Notes: generated by a model from the sequence alone, not told the origin. Counted from the first letter of the stretch, positions 14,144-22,174 are shown. The stretch is DNA of 41,235 nucleotides from Halogeometricum sp. S3BR5-2 (GCF_031624635.1 NZ_JAMQOQ010000012.1:1-41235); one strand, 5' to 3'. Program-made: numbers and translations.

Positions 14144-16309
14144 TCATCCATTCCAGGTCATTGTAAAATCGGTCAACTCTACCTCTCGTGTCTCGGCGAG
14201 ACTCCGTCGAATATCCGTCTGATCCCAACCCAAGGGCGAGAGGACGCTTTCGACAGCGCGGACGAGTTGTGTCTCGTAATACGATGGATCGTATGTTTCG
14301 ACCTCTTCGTGGGCGAGTACGACGCGTTCCCGTGAGGATTTCTCGTCATCAACCACGACGTACTCAATATCTTGCCCGGGATGGACAGCGAGGTCCTGGT
14401 CGCGAGCCCGTTTCAGCGCTGCGACGTTCTGTGTGTTCTGGGTATAGCCGTCGAGTGGTTTGGAGACACGATTCCGTTCGACGAGTCGCTCCACCGCTAC
14501 CTCACCGGCATGGAGTTTCGAGACTGCACGGTCGAGACAGCTGAGGACTGCCTCTGGTGACTGCGTCGTATCGAGGCGATCGAGGCATTCTCGCTGGACG
14601 TCCTCAATAAATGGTGGCGTCGACCGCTGGCGGGCTTCGATGCCTCTGATCTTGAACTCGTCCTCATCGACGACCTTTCCGAAATACTTCGTTAGTGCGC
14701 CGGCGTCGCTCTCGCGTTGTGGGACGAACGCCACCCAGTCATAGTGCGATTCATACTCGAGGCGGATGTCGACTGCTTCGGTGATCTCGGTCGCGAGGGC
14801 CTCGAGGGACTCGCGGTCCTCGTCGTCGACGTCGGGGTTTGGGGTCACCCAGATGGAGTCGACGATGCCGTGGACGACACGCCAGCCGCCGGCTTCGAGG
14901 CGTTGCTTCGCCGTCAACAAAATCTCGCGCGCGAACGCATTGATTGCCTCGTGGCACTCGATGCGCCCGTATTTGGCGTTGTTAAAGCCTTGGTACCCAA
15001 AGCAGGCGACGAGGATCCACTTCAGCGCCCCCGACCGCCCTTCGAGTTCGTCGAGGCGCTCCTCATCAGGCTCGTCACGCTCTTGTTCGCGACGGATGGC
15101 GGCTTTGATCTCGTCGCGCGCATCGATGATCGGCTGGAGGACGTCGACGAGGTAGCCCCGGTCGTCACAGATCGAGTACCCGAGTCCGGGGACGTCCTCG
15201 CGGTCGCGATGGCACTCGCAGCGAATCACGTCCGGCGAGACGTTGTGCGTGCAGATGATGTTCGGATACAACGAGGAGAAATCGAGTTCGTGGACATCCT
15301 CGTGGAGTCCGACCTCAGGTGCGAAGATGAACCCACCACGATCGGCATCGTGGAGCACCCCTGTTGATTTGAATTTCTCGTGGCGCCAGGAGTGCCACGG
15401 GACGAGGACGCCGCGTTCGTGGGCTTCACAGATCTGGATGGCTGTGAGGATGTTGCCGATCGACGCCCAGGCTGCCTCCTGTATCGGCTTGCGCGACCGC
15501 GAGACCAGGTCGAGGACGCCGTCGATGTTGGTCTCGCCAAAGAAGAACGTGTTCGATCGGTCGATGATTGCTCTTCCGGGCACGTTGTAGCGCGCCGGCG
15601 AGTGCCCGACGCGGCCGTAGCTCGCGTAGGTCGAGCGGCTCGCGAGCTGCTGGAAATCGCCCTCTGGGGTCCGGCTCAACGAGAAATTGTCGGCGCCATT
15701 GCTGGCAGCCATCTCGTACAGGGTCGGGACGATCTCGCTCGTCGAGCAGACGAGGACGTCCGGATCGTGGTCGTCAAGCGCAGCTTGGACTGTCGTCAGG
15801 ATATCTGCTGGCGGGCCCGTGACCGTCTCGCCGCCGACGGCAAGTTCGGTATACGCATCGCCTGTTGTCTCTGTGAGTGGGACGTCGAGTCGCAGCGTCG
15901 AGAGATCGCTCGTTGGCGTCGGATCTACATCGTTCTCGAGACAGTACCGAAACTCCCGCGAGAGATCGACATTGAAGCAGGCGAGATCCCCCACAGGGTA
16001 CTCGGACAGCTGGCGTGCCTGTCGAGCCAGCGAGGTGATCCGATCGATGTGGACAACGTCGACGGCGAGGACGTCCTCGTCGTCGCGACGGAAGCCTGGC
16101 CGCCGGGCGACGATATCGGTCGCGACGACGTCCGGGTGCCGTTCGTACACGCTGCGGAGTCTCGTGAGGTCGATCTCGTCATCTGGTGCGCGGGATGCGA
16201 CGTAGAAGCGCGGCGAGTAGTCTTCGCGTTCGGTCGCGACGGCGCCGTCAGCCGTCGTCTCCCATTCGAGGACACGGCCATCATCAAGGAAATCGAATGT
16301 GAATGGCAT
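14144..16309 (-). CDS. Family B DNA polymerase, plasmid type with altered active-site motifs
   Basis: 721 residues. Polymerase motif A is DFSSLYPNII (Asp343). Motif B is the KWILVACFGYQGFNNAKYG stretch. Motif C reads HGIVDSIWV: the usual YGDTDS has Ile482 in place of the first Asp while Asp484, the main metal ligand, is kept. In the N-terminal half the 3'-5' exonuclease motifs are weak: ExoI-like NVDLSREF lacks the DxE pair, the ExoII region reads CSTSEIVP rather than N..FD, and no YxxxD ExoIII is seen. It may therefore be a low-fidelity or non-proofreading polymerase, resembling the divergent archaeal PolB2-type group. It lies beside the origin and downstream of the small genes at 16579-17309 and a RadA-like gene, all on the minus strand. 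A large protein-coding pattern on the opposite strand is a shadow. Confidence 0.9.
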   Translation of the reverse strand: MPFTFDFLDDGRVLEWETTADGAVATEREDYSPRFYVASRAPDDEIDLTRLRSVYERHPDVVATDIVARRPGFRRDDEDVLAVDVVHIDRITSLARQARQLSEYPVGDLACFNVDLSREFRYCLENDVDPTPTSDLSTLRLDVPLTETTGDAYTELAVGGETVTGPPADILTTVQAALDDHDPDVLVCSTSEIVPTLYEMAASNGADNFSLSRTPEGDFQQLASRSTYASYGRVGHSPARYNVPGRAIIDRSNTFFFGETNIDGVLDLVSRSRKPIQEAAWASIGNILTAIQICEAHERGVLVPWHSWRHEKFKSTGVLHDADRGGFIFAPEVGLHEDVHELDFSSLYPNIICTHNVSPDVIRCECHRDREDVPGLGYSICDDRGYLVDVLQPIIDARDEIKAAIRREQERDEPDEERLDELEGRSGALKWILVACFGYQGFNNAKYGRIECHEAINAFAREILLTAKQRLEAGGWRVVHGIVDSIWVTPNPDVDDEDRESLEALATEITEAVDIRLEYESHYDWVAFVPQRESDAGALTKYFGKVVDEDEFKIRGIEARQRSTPPFIEDVQRECLDRLDTTQSPEAVLSCLDRAVSKLHAGEVAVERLVERNRVSKPLDGYTQNTQNVAALKRARDQDLAVHPGQDIEYVVVDDEKSSRERVVLAHEEVETYDPSYYETQLVRAVESVLSPLGWDQTDIRRSLAETREVELTDFTMTWNG

Positions 16310-16495
16310 TTTCTATCTATCGTCCTCCAGCATAGGCACGCCAACGTACGCTCACCCGATAATCGGCAGTGTGTTGCTTCCGGAGTTCAGGGAATCTGTG
16401 TGACACGGCTGCGAAGGGCGTGGAACGCGAATTTGGGGCTTTCCATCCATTTTCCACAAACACTTCCGGGGCGCTGATCCCCTTCTCCGTCCATC

Positions 16496-16536
16496 TTAAC
16501 CAACAAAACCCACGCTTGCTACGGGATGTTGGTTAA
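16496..16536. repeat. TTAACCAACA palindrome, copy 4
   Basis: TTAACCAACA at 16496-16505 and TGTTGGTTAA at 16527-16536, perfect arms, 21-base spacer. It lies in the 269-base gap between the minus-strand gene ending at 16579 and the polymerase start at 16309, so again just behind a gene's stop and ahead of the next gene. Confidence 0.9.
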
Positions 16537-16578
16537 GTCTACTAATTACGGTACTGAGGCGCTGTATTCGATACAAAT

Positions 16579-16956
16579 TCATTCGAGAACCTCGAGATCC
16601 TCGAGTCCCAGGGCATGGAGAGTATAGTGACCGGGACTATCTTCGATCAGCTGTTTGAATGTCAGCCGAAGTGTGTTCTCCTGCTCCATCCGATGTGCAG
16701 TTTTCAACACGATGCGATCAGGCGGCACGATCTCGTCAGGTGCATCGAGACGCACTGTCCGATGAAATTCGATATGTCGGACCTCATCTCCCTTCCGGGG
16801 GTCCTTTCTCTCTTCGTGTACGCTTCCGACGGAGGTCTCCCACGGATTCTGAAACGTCACACCGCCAGCCTCAACCGGACCGTCTCCGGTAAGGTGGATT
16901 CGAATTCGATCACCTGATTCCAAGTCGTTGATTCTCTGAAAACGATCCGTTGCCAT
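16579..16956 (-). CDS. Unknown protein in the polymerase/RadA-like gene group
   Basis: 125 residues, predicted mostly beta: DRIRIHLTGDGPVEAGGVTF, then EVRHIEFHRTVRLDAPDEIV, then HRMEQENTLRLTFKQLIED and HYTLHALGLEDLEVLE. The alternating pattern is compatible with a small beta-barrel such as an OB- or SH3-like fold, which would suit a nucleic-acid-binding accessory, but no family is recognised. It follows the 106-residue gene by 32 bases and precedes palindrome copy 4 and the polymerase. It probably shares a transcript with its upstream neighbours. Confidence 0.7.
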   Translation of the reverse strand: MATDRFQRINDLESGDRIRIHLTGDGPVEAGGVTFQNPWETSVGSVHEERKDPRKGDEVRHIEFHRTVRLDAPDEIVPPDRIVLKTAHRMEQENTLRLTFKQLIEDSPGHYTLHALGLEDLEVLE

Positions 16957-16988
16957 ACGAACGGTCTAGTACCCCGTACTAAAAACCA

Positions 16989-17309
16989 TCAGTACAATCC
17001 GTCCTCCGTTGTACCTGCCTCGGAGTGTTGTTGCCGATCGTCCGCCTCGTTGAGTGCGTTTTCGAGTTCAGCGAGGCGGTCTTCGTGTTCATCGAGTCGG
17101 GCTTCCTGTTCGAGATCGATGCTGATCAGCGCCGGCAACAGCGGGTTTTGGTGGTTCAACAGGCCACTCGCGTCGGCGTGCTCGCGAGCGTACTCGAACA
17201 GCTGGTCGAAGCGCGGTTGGTCGCGACGACGGAGCGCCCGACGGAAATCCGTCCATCGCTCCTCGATAGTTCGCAGCGCATCCCGATACGTCGGATTGGT
17301 GCGCCCCAT
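16989..17309 (-). CDS. Small helical protein in the polymerase/RadA-like gene group
   Basis: 106 residues, almost wholly helical. The N-terminus is basic (TYRDALRTIEERWTDFRRAL, then RRRDQPRFDQLFEYA). A loop (HQNPLLPALISIDLEQEARL) leads to a coiled coil (DEHEDRLAELENALNEADD). Its ATG lies only 2 bases after the stop of the RadA-like gene, so the two are almost certainly co-translated and may form a complex. The coiled coil points to dimerisation. No enzymatic motif is visible. Confidence 0.75.
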   Translation of the reverse strand: MGRTNPTYRDALRTIEERWTDFRRALRRRDQPRFDQLFEYAREHADASGLLNHQNPLLPALISIDLEQEARLDEHEDRLAELENALNEADDRQQHSEAGTTEDGLY

Positions 17310-17311
17310 TA

Positions 17312-18256
17312 CTATCGCCCTCCAGCACTCGTCCAGGCATCGAGTAGTGGGTTCGCAGTGAGTGATGCGGTCGTTCCGTTGGCCGTCATCCCCGTTCCGA
17401 CGCCGTCGGAGGTCGTGGTCGGGGTGGAGGGCGAGGCCGGTTCCAGCCCGACCTGTTCGGCACGTGCGCCGAGTACCTGACGCCAGTAGGTAAACGTCGT
17501 CTGGTAGTATGCCCCATCGTCGACGGGATAGACGAGCGTCTCGAACTCCTCACCCGTGAACCGTGGCCCCATCCGGGTCTGCTCGCACTCGAGACGGCGA
17601 TCAGCGGCTGTCGCGACCGGCGCCGCGAACTCGTCCGCTTTGCTGCGAGTAACGAGCACCGGCACCTCGTACCCATCCGCGTAGGTCGCCAGTCGAGCGA
17701 GCGTTCGCGCTTGGAGTGTCCCGGCGTGGGCGTCTCCGAGCGTGTCGTCAGTGCGGTACTGCGCATCGACTGCCGGGGCGACGATGAGCGACGGGGTGTG
17801 CGAGGACGCGTCCTCGTTGCGAGCCGTCGACTGTCGACTGCTCGTCCCGGTGTCTGCGGTAGATCTCCGGATAGATTGGTTCACCGCCGTCGGGAGATCG
17901 CAGACGGTGCCGTAGTGCTGGTAGGCGGTGAACCCGCGCGCGACGTGGATCCGGTTGAGCAACCGCTGGCTGGGGGCGATTTGGGCGAGCGTGGTCGTCG
18001 TCGCGTGGCCGTTCGCGTCGACCCAGAAGGCGGGCCCGTCGTGCAAAAGGAGATGGTCGAGCACGAGCGATTGCAAGATTGGGACGCCGCGGCCTCCCTC
18101 GACGTCGAGCAGCGTGATGCCGTCCTCAAGTGACGGCAACAGCATCTTCTCCGTGGTTGGGTCGGCTTGATCGGCAAGGGTTCGATTGCGGTTAGCGTCC
18201 CGGGTCGGTTGATCCACCGCTAATTGGTTTGATATCGATGTAGAGTGCTTGGGCAT
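17312..18256 (-). CDS. RadA/RecA-like ATPase paralogue with degenerate P-loop
   Basis: 314 residues. Residues about 40-125 follow the RadA/RadB core: ITLLDVEGGRGVPILQSLVL sits where the Walker A strand-loop-helix should be, but GRGVPILQ lacks the GxxxxGK[ST] lysine. Then AFWVDANGHATTT and LLNRIHVARGFTAYQHYGTV resemble the RadA segments lyiDtEg.F and v...i..ar.y...hq. PSLIVAPAVDAQYR matches the Walker B strand without an obvious acidic end. A Ser/Thr-rich insert spans 126-155 and the C-terminal 60 residues look disordered. It is probably a non-ATP-hydrolysing recombinase paralogue. Tight linkage to a 106-residue coiled-coil protein and, further down, a divergent family B polymerase suggests a replication, repair or lesion-bypass role. 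The fold call rests on pattern recognition. Confidence 0.7.
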   Translation of the reverse strand: MPKHSTSISNQLAVDQPTRDANRNRTLADQADPTTEKMLLPSLEDGITLLDVEGGRGVPILQSLVLDHLLLHDGPAFWVDANGHATTTTLAQIAPSQRLLNRIHVARGFTAYQHYGTVCDLPTAVNQSIRRSTADTGTSSRQSTARNEDASSHTPSLIVAPAVDAQYRTDDTLGDAHAGTLQARTLARLATYADGYEVPVLVTRSKADEFAAPVATAADRRLECEQTRMGPRFTGEEFETLVYPVDDGAYYQTTFTYWRQVLGARAEQVGLEPASPSTPTTTSDGVGTGMTANGTTASLTANPLLDAWTSAGGR

Positions 18257-18308
18257 ACTCGACTAGATGGCCATATTCCCGATAAGCTGCGGCGTGTCGC
18301 TTCCGCGT

Positions 18309-18395
18309 TTCCGGGAAGGTTTGGGACAAATTTAGAACCGGCTCCGTCACCGGATTTCTACTATGTTTCGTCTGTTTCTGGGAATGTTTCCAGAA
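18309..18395 (-). promoter_or_regulatory. Direct repeat TTCYGGGAAKGTTT, candidate operator of the RadA-like/polymerase group
   Basis: TTCCGGGAAGGTTT (18309-18322) and TTCTGGGAATGTTT (18376-18389) share 12 of 14 bases at a 67-base distance, about six helical turns. The second copy is also the left half of a near-palindrome (TTCTGGGAATGTTTCCAGAA, 18376-18395, one mismatch per arm). Both lie upstream of the RadA-like start at 18256 and could be a repressor site, for instance for damage control. The rest of 18257-18534 shows no gene. Confidence 0.5.
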
Positions 18396-18534
18396 CGGTC
18401 TTTCAACCCTCAAGTAGTGATCGACCTTTGGCTGTACTGAATACACAGCGCGCATCTCGAATATTGATGGATGAGATCAACATGTTCCGGTAATTCGACA
18501 CATCTAACCATACTGGTATGTAATCAGTTATCAA

Positions 18535-19083
18535 ATGGAAATTTCGGTCGACGAAATCGTAACCGCGGCGGCCGCAATCCTCATCGCCTCCCTACTCCAG
18601 CCACTTCTCCCAAAGACCATTACTGATATCGACCCTCTCACTTTCCTGAACAACCCGTATCTCCGGGTCGTGCTGATCGCCATAATTGCGTTCGCTCTGC
18701 TCTGGTGGCTCCTGTCCTGGGCCCGGAACACGTTCGGTAACAGTGGTAGTAGTGGCCGGTCCGCCGCATTCGTCGCCACGGCTCGAGGGAAGCCTCGGCG
18801 CGATGTCTCCGAGTGGGAGGTCGATAAGTTCGGCGTGAAATGGCGAGTGCTGCACGGCCGCCAGCGCAGTCTTGGTGACGCCTACGCGTATGCTGACTCA
18901 CCGGTCTGTCCGGAGTGCGGTACCGATCTGATGACAGACACGAAATCGCGGCGATTCCGGGATGACAAGCCGATCTGGAAGTGTCCCGGCTGCGGGTTCA
19001 CGCAGGGGCGGCCATCACGGTTCTTGTATGAGGAGTCGGATGCGGTAGAGCGCGAGGTCGAACGGGAAGCCCGTAGTTCGTGA
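18535..19083 (+). CDS. Membrane protein with C-terminal zinc ribbon
   Basis: 182 residues. Two hydrophobic segments lie near the N-terminus (about 8-27, VTAAAAILIASLLQPLLP; about 44-64, VVLIAIIAFALLWWLLSWA). A cytoplasmic part follows with a zinc ribbon: CPECG at about 122 and CPGCG at about 148. The tail is charged (EESDAVEREVEREARSS). It is followed after 69 bases by a PD-(D/E)XK nuclease gene in the same direction. The pairing suggests a small two-gene module in which the membrane protein anchors or senses, but no family name can be given. Confidence 0.78.
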   Translation: MEISVDEIVTAAAAILIASLLQPLLPKTITDIDPLTFLNNPYLRVVLIAIIAFALLWWLLSWARNTFGNSGSSGRSAAFVATARGKPRRDVSEWEVDKFGVKWRVLHGRQRSLGDAYAYADSPVCPECGTDLMTDTKSRRFRDDKPIWKCPGCGFTQGRPSRFLYEESDAVEREVEREARSS

Positions 19084-19152
19084 TCCTGTGATACAACCGG
19101 TCTACTAGTTGATCCGGTATTTTATGACAGATCACGGCCCAACTACGTGGTA

Positions 19153-20379
19153 ATGAGACGGCGACAATCAGTTGACCATCTCTTCTCCGACCAATCAATC
19201 CACGAGTACAGGCGGGAGCAAGAGACAGCGCTGAAGGACGAAATCAAGGGACTGTCCAACGACGAGCTGCAGGACAGCACCGACCTCCTGACCCTGATAT
19301 TCACGTCAAGATACATACCGTCCCCGATCCAGCTCAACGACTACGATTTGGAACAGGTCGGCGAGGTCGAGAAAGAGGTCCCGCGTGGCCAAGGCCTGCC
19401 CGGCCTCAATCAGCGCGGTCGGCCTACTAAAACGTACCAGCGGATCCGTGTGAAGCTGCCGTTCGACGGCGACAGCGACCTCCTGCAGATCAATCCTAGC
19501 TCCTCAAAGCTGAACAAACCGCGCTACAATGAATTGAACCGGAACGAGGTCGTCTACCACGTTGACTACACAATCGGGAATAAGGATGCGGAACAGGTCC
19601 AAGCCGAAATTCAGTCAGAGGTTGACGAATGGGTGGATAAGGTGGCGTGGTTCGTGGAACAGCTTGAGGATGATATCGCGGAGATGGAGGAGCAGCTGCG
19701 GCGAACCGCCCGCCGCTCGATTGAGGAACGGCGGGAGATCGTTGATACAAACCATGCGGTGATGGCCGAACTGGGTGTCGACACCGGTGACACCGCGGAA
19801 CCTGGATATGTAGTGCCGGAGAAAAAGCGAGAGATTGAGCTACCGTCACCGGCTGCGGACAGTGATGACGAGGTGCTCCAGGACCGGACCTTTATCGAGG
19901 TCTTGGATCTGCTTGACGACTTAGGACGTGATCTGGAACGATCCGCCACGCCGGTCCGGGGTCTGGATGAGGAGTCGCTACGGGATATTTTCCTGATGGG
20001 GATTAATTCGCATTACTCCGGGTTCGCGACCGGAGAAACGTTCAACCGCGGTGGGAAGACGGATATCCTGCTCCGGTATGATAACGAGAACCTGTTCATC
20101 GCGGAGTGCAAATTCTGGGATGGACCATCTGTGTATACGGACGCGGTTGACCAGCTCCTAAACAACCTGACTGTCCGGGATTCACACGCTGCACTCTTGA
20201 TCTTCTCACGGCGCCAGGACTTCGGGACGGTTGAAGACCGGATACGGGAGGCGACGATGGCGCACGACCGGTACGTTTCTGAGGTGCCGGAGATTGCAGA
20301 TCACGGCGTATATCGACTGGAGTCGGAGAGTGGGTATCCGGTCCGTGTCGCGGTGAAAGCATTCGATGTCCGGGAATAG
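19153..20379 (+). CDS. PD-(D/E)XK nuclease-like protein with coiled-coil N-terminal region
   Basis: 408 residues. The C-terminal third carries a restriction-endonuclease fold: GINSHYSGFATGETFNRGGK, then TDILLRYDNENLFIAECKFW, giving the Asp (TD) and the ExK (ECK) separated by a beta hairpin. A helix with DQLLNNLTVRD and a strand HAALLIFSR follow. Residues about 155-205 are a charged coiled coil (WVDKVAWFVEQLEDDIAEME). The N-terminal 120 residues are unassigned. ATG at 19153 is preferred to the GTG two codons earlier. It may cut foreign DNA as part of a two-gene module with the upstream membrane/zinc-ribbon protein. Nuclease motif is visible; the defence role is inferred from context. Confidence 0.82.
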   Translation: MRRRQSVDHLFSDQSIHEYRREQETALKDEIKGLSNDELQDSTDLLTLIFTSRYIPSPIQLNDYDLEQVGEVEKEVPRGQGLPGLNQRGRPTKTYQRIRVKLPFDGDSDLLQINPSSSKLNKPRYNELNRNEVVYHVDYTIGNKDAEQVQAEIQSEVDEWVDKVAWFVEQLEDDIAEMEEQLRRTARRSIEERREIVDTNHAVMAELGVDTGDTAEPGYVVPEKKREIELPSPAADSDDEVLQDRTFIEVLDLLDDLGRDLERSATPVRGLDEESLRDIFLMGINSHYSGFATGETFNRGGKTDILLRYDNENLFIAECKFWDGPSVYTDAVDQLLNNLTVRDSHAALLIFSRRQDFGTVEDRIREATMAHDRYVSEVPEIADHGVYRLESESGYPVRVAVKAFDVRE

Positions 20380-20479
20380 GCATAGTACGGCTGAGCCACT
20401 GGAGCACGAGCAATCGGGCCTCGGCGAGTTCAGTGCCTGATTGGTGGCGGCGTCACGGTCGCTGCATCGGCGACGTAGC

Positions 20480-20550
20480 TACCGAATCGACGAGCGAGTA
20501 CTCTCGATCCCGGATGGTACCTTCTGCCGTGAGGCGGTCTTCGAGATGCT
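20480..20550 (-). pseudogene. Decayed C-terminal fragment of an Orc1/Cdc6 gene (remnant B)
   Basis: The minus strand translates as ERKHLEDRLTAEG, then TIRDREYSLVDS. This matches residues about 310-335 of the intact Orc1/Cdc6 at 27066-28094 (AEGTSRDREYAIIES), with the block AEGT.RDREY shared. No start, AAA+ domain or open frame continues upstream, so it is a remnant. It lies at the far (3') end of the HEPN-protein gene. The region 20380-20628 holds nothing else I can support. Confidence 0.65.
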
Positions 20551-20628
20551 TACGCTCGGTCTTATCCGAGTGTGCCTTCCGCTGAGAGAGCATACGTACT
20601 ATGCGAGGATGACCCGTCTGTTATCGGG

Positions 20629-22029
20629 CTAGCACCCATCCTGTTCATCTGATTCCGTGTCCGATGGCCATGTTGGGCCCTCTGGGCGGGGGATCTCATC
20701 TACCAAATCCTTCTCGAACTGCGAAGCTCTCCAGGCTATCACGTTCTCCTTCCGCTGGACGTACTTTTCGTCGGTATCCAGCCACCGGGCAATCTCCTCG
20801 TACCTGTGACCAGCACAGAGCAGCACCATCAACGCGAAATCGAAGCGATCGAGATTGCTCTCGTTTGCATCAGCATCAATCCGGTCGAGGAACGCCTTTG
20901 AGGCATCACCGACGAACTCCATCAGTATCTCATACCGCTCTTCGTCATCAAATCCATCAAATGTGAATCCCTCCGTGATGTTGTTCCTAGGGTCACTCTC
21001 TTCGGTATCCCAGCGAATTTCTTCGAGGGTTGCTCTTTCACAGTCGTGAAGTCTCGATAGGCGCTCTGGATTCTCCTGTTCCCAGGTTGTGATTGTGTCG
21101 GCTACTGCTTCAGATTGAGCGTGTTCGATATAGGGCTCACACCCTCGCTTCGCGATGACTGACTCGATGTTCTTTCCCGAGATCGTCAGTAGGACGGACG
21201 CACATCGATCAGTCTGTTCGAGGATCTGTGCGACTTCACGACGCGATTCGAGTTCGTCAAGGCCTGCACGTTTCTGCGCGTCGTGGACGAGGTTGTTTCT
21301 GCGTTCTTTGACCTCGACAAGCGATCCGTGGTCACCTCCGGTCAGTATTTGGATATCACAGAGTTTCTCTAATCGCTTCGCGTGCCCCATACTCCGAACG
21401 TGCTCGGTGATGCTGTCGAGACGAGCTTCCTCGCGAAAGAGTTCGTTGAGGACCGTTTCTGTCGTCAGCTCTTCGATGAGTGCCGAGGCGAGGAGGAGAT
21501 ACGAAAAGAATGACCGCTCAACGTCGCTGTCGATCTCGTCGGTGGACCGGAGTTTTTCAGCGATTTCAGCACGCTGTTCGAGATAATACTCGAGGACGTT
21601 GTCTGCGTGCCCGACGAGAGAGTTTTGGCGTTCTACGTAGGCAACTTGGAGGAGTAATTCCTTCTCGAAAGGGGTGCTCTCACTCAGCTTCTGGCACTTC
21701 TGGAGCGAACTTGTGGGGAGATGGCGAGTCAAATAATCGATGTCGTCGTAGACGAGCGGCGTATTCGTCGGGCAATTGTCTACGATTGACTGAAAGTCGT
21801 CGTTGTCAGCGAGCTCGCTGAGTGCAGCACGTATCTCGTCGACACTAAGTTCCCGAACATCTTCTGACGCCTCTGAGTCTTCACCGACCGGAACAACGCG
21901 GTACGACGCATCTCCAACGATGACGACCGGCCCTTCCAGATCGAGAACCTGATATTCCCCGATAGGGCTCAGAGAGACTGTCTCTGCGTCTATTTCGAAC
22001 GATAAATCGAGATTAGTATCGTCGCCCAC
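20629..22029 (-). CDS. HEPN-motif protein, putative RNase effector
   Basis: A 466-residue soluble protein. The N-terminal 70 residues are beta-rich (SFEIDAETVSLSPIGEYQVL). The middle is helical: SFFSYLLLASALIEELTTET, then EARLDSITEHVRSMGHAKRL, and VKERRNNLVHDAQK, whose RNNLVH fits the Rx4-6H signature of HEPN RNases. The C-terminal region includes a helix-turn-helix-like segment (MVLLCAGHRYEEIARWLDTD, then EKYVQRKENVIAWRAS). HEPN proteins commonly act as toxins or abortive-infection effectors. The short gene at 22052-22174 lies 22 bases upstream and may encode a partner. The gene sits between two orc1 remnants, a sign of acquisition. RNase activity is inferred from the motif only. Confidence 0.78.
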   Translation of the reverse strand: MGDDTNLDLSFEIDAETVSLSPIGEYQVLDLEGPVVIVGDASYRVVPVGEDSEASEDVRELSVDEIRAALSELADNDDFQSIVDNCPTNTPLVYDDIDYLTRHLPTSSLQKCQKLSESTPFEKELLLQVAYVERQNSLVGHADNVLEYYLEQRAEIAEKLRSTDEIDSDVERSFFSYLLLASALIEELTTETVLNELFREEARLDSITEHVRSMGHAKRLEKLCDIQILTGGDHGSLVEVKERRNNLVHDAQKRAGLDELESRREVAQILEQTDRCASVLLTISGKNIESVIAKRGCEPYIEHAQSEAVADTITTWEQENPERLSRLHDCERATLEEIRWDTEESDPRNNITEGFTFDGFDDEERYEILMEFVGDASKAFLDRIDADANESNLDRFDFALMVLLCAGHRYEEIARWLDTDEKYVQRKENVIAWRASQFEKDLVDEIPRPEGPTWPSDTESDEQDGC

Positions 22030-22051
22030 GCGTCAAAAACTGCAAAGGGCT

Positions 22052-22174
22052 CTATTCGACTTGGGCTTCGTACTCGTCCCAAAGCGTGTCGATGTCCGTG
22101 CCGGTCTCCTCAGAGATATGGCGCAGCAACTGCGCCCTGTTCTCGAACCGACGGAGCTGGCCCTTTGCGCTCAT
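22052..22174 (-). CDS. Very small ORF before the HEPN gene
   Basis: 40 residues: MSAKGQLRRFENRAQLLRHI, then SEETGTDIDTLWDEYEAQVE. A basic helix is followed by an acidic one. It ends 22 bases before the HEPN gene on the same strand, the layout of an antitoxin or leader peptide. The frame continues upstream into the orc1 remnant, so it could equally be a chance extension. Weak support. Confidence 0.4.
   Translation of the reverse strand: MSAKGQLRRFENRAQLLRHISEETGTDIDTLWDEYEAQVE

Noticed and set aside
14717-16477. Long open frames on the plus strand opposite the DNA polymerase (216 and 365 codons)
   Set aside because: They are antisense to a protein with clear PolB motifs, have no recognisable domains, and arise from the high-GC codon usage of haloarchaeal genes.
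738-16536. Reading the TTAACCAACA palindromes as integron attC sites
   Set aside because: The arms include GTTGG but not a proper GTTRRRY core site, the spacers show no paired inner boxes or extrahelical bases, and no integron integrase is visible.
20441-20632. A 63-codon plus-strand open frame downstream of the PD-(D/E)XK nuclease
   Set aside because: It is antisense to the orc1 remnant (AEGTIRDREYSLVDS on the minus strand) and has an amino acid composition unlike haloarchaeal proteins.
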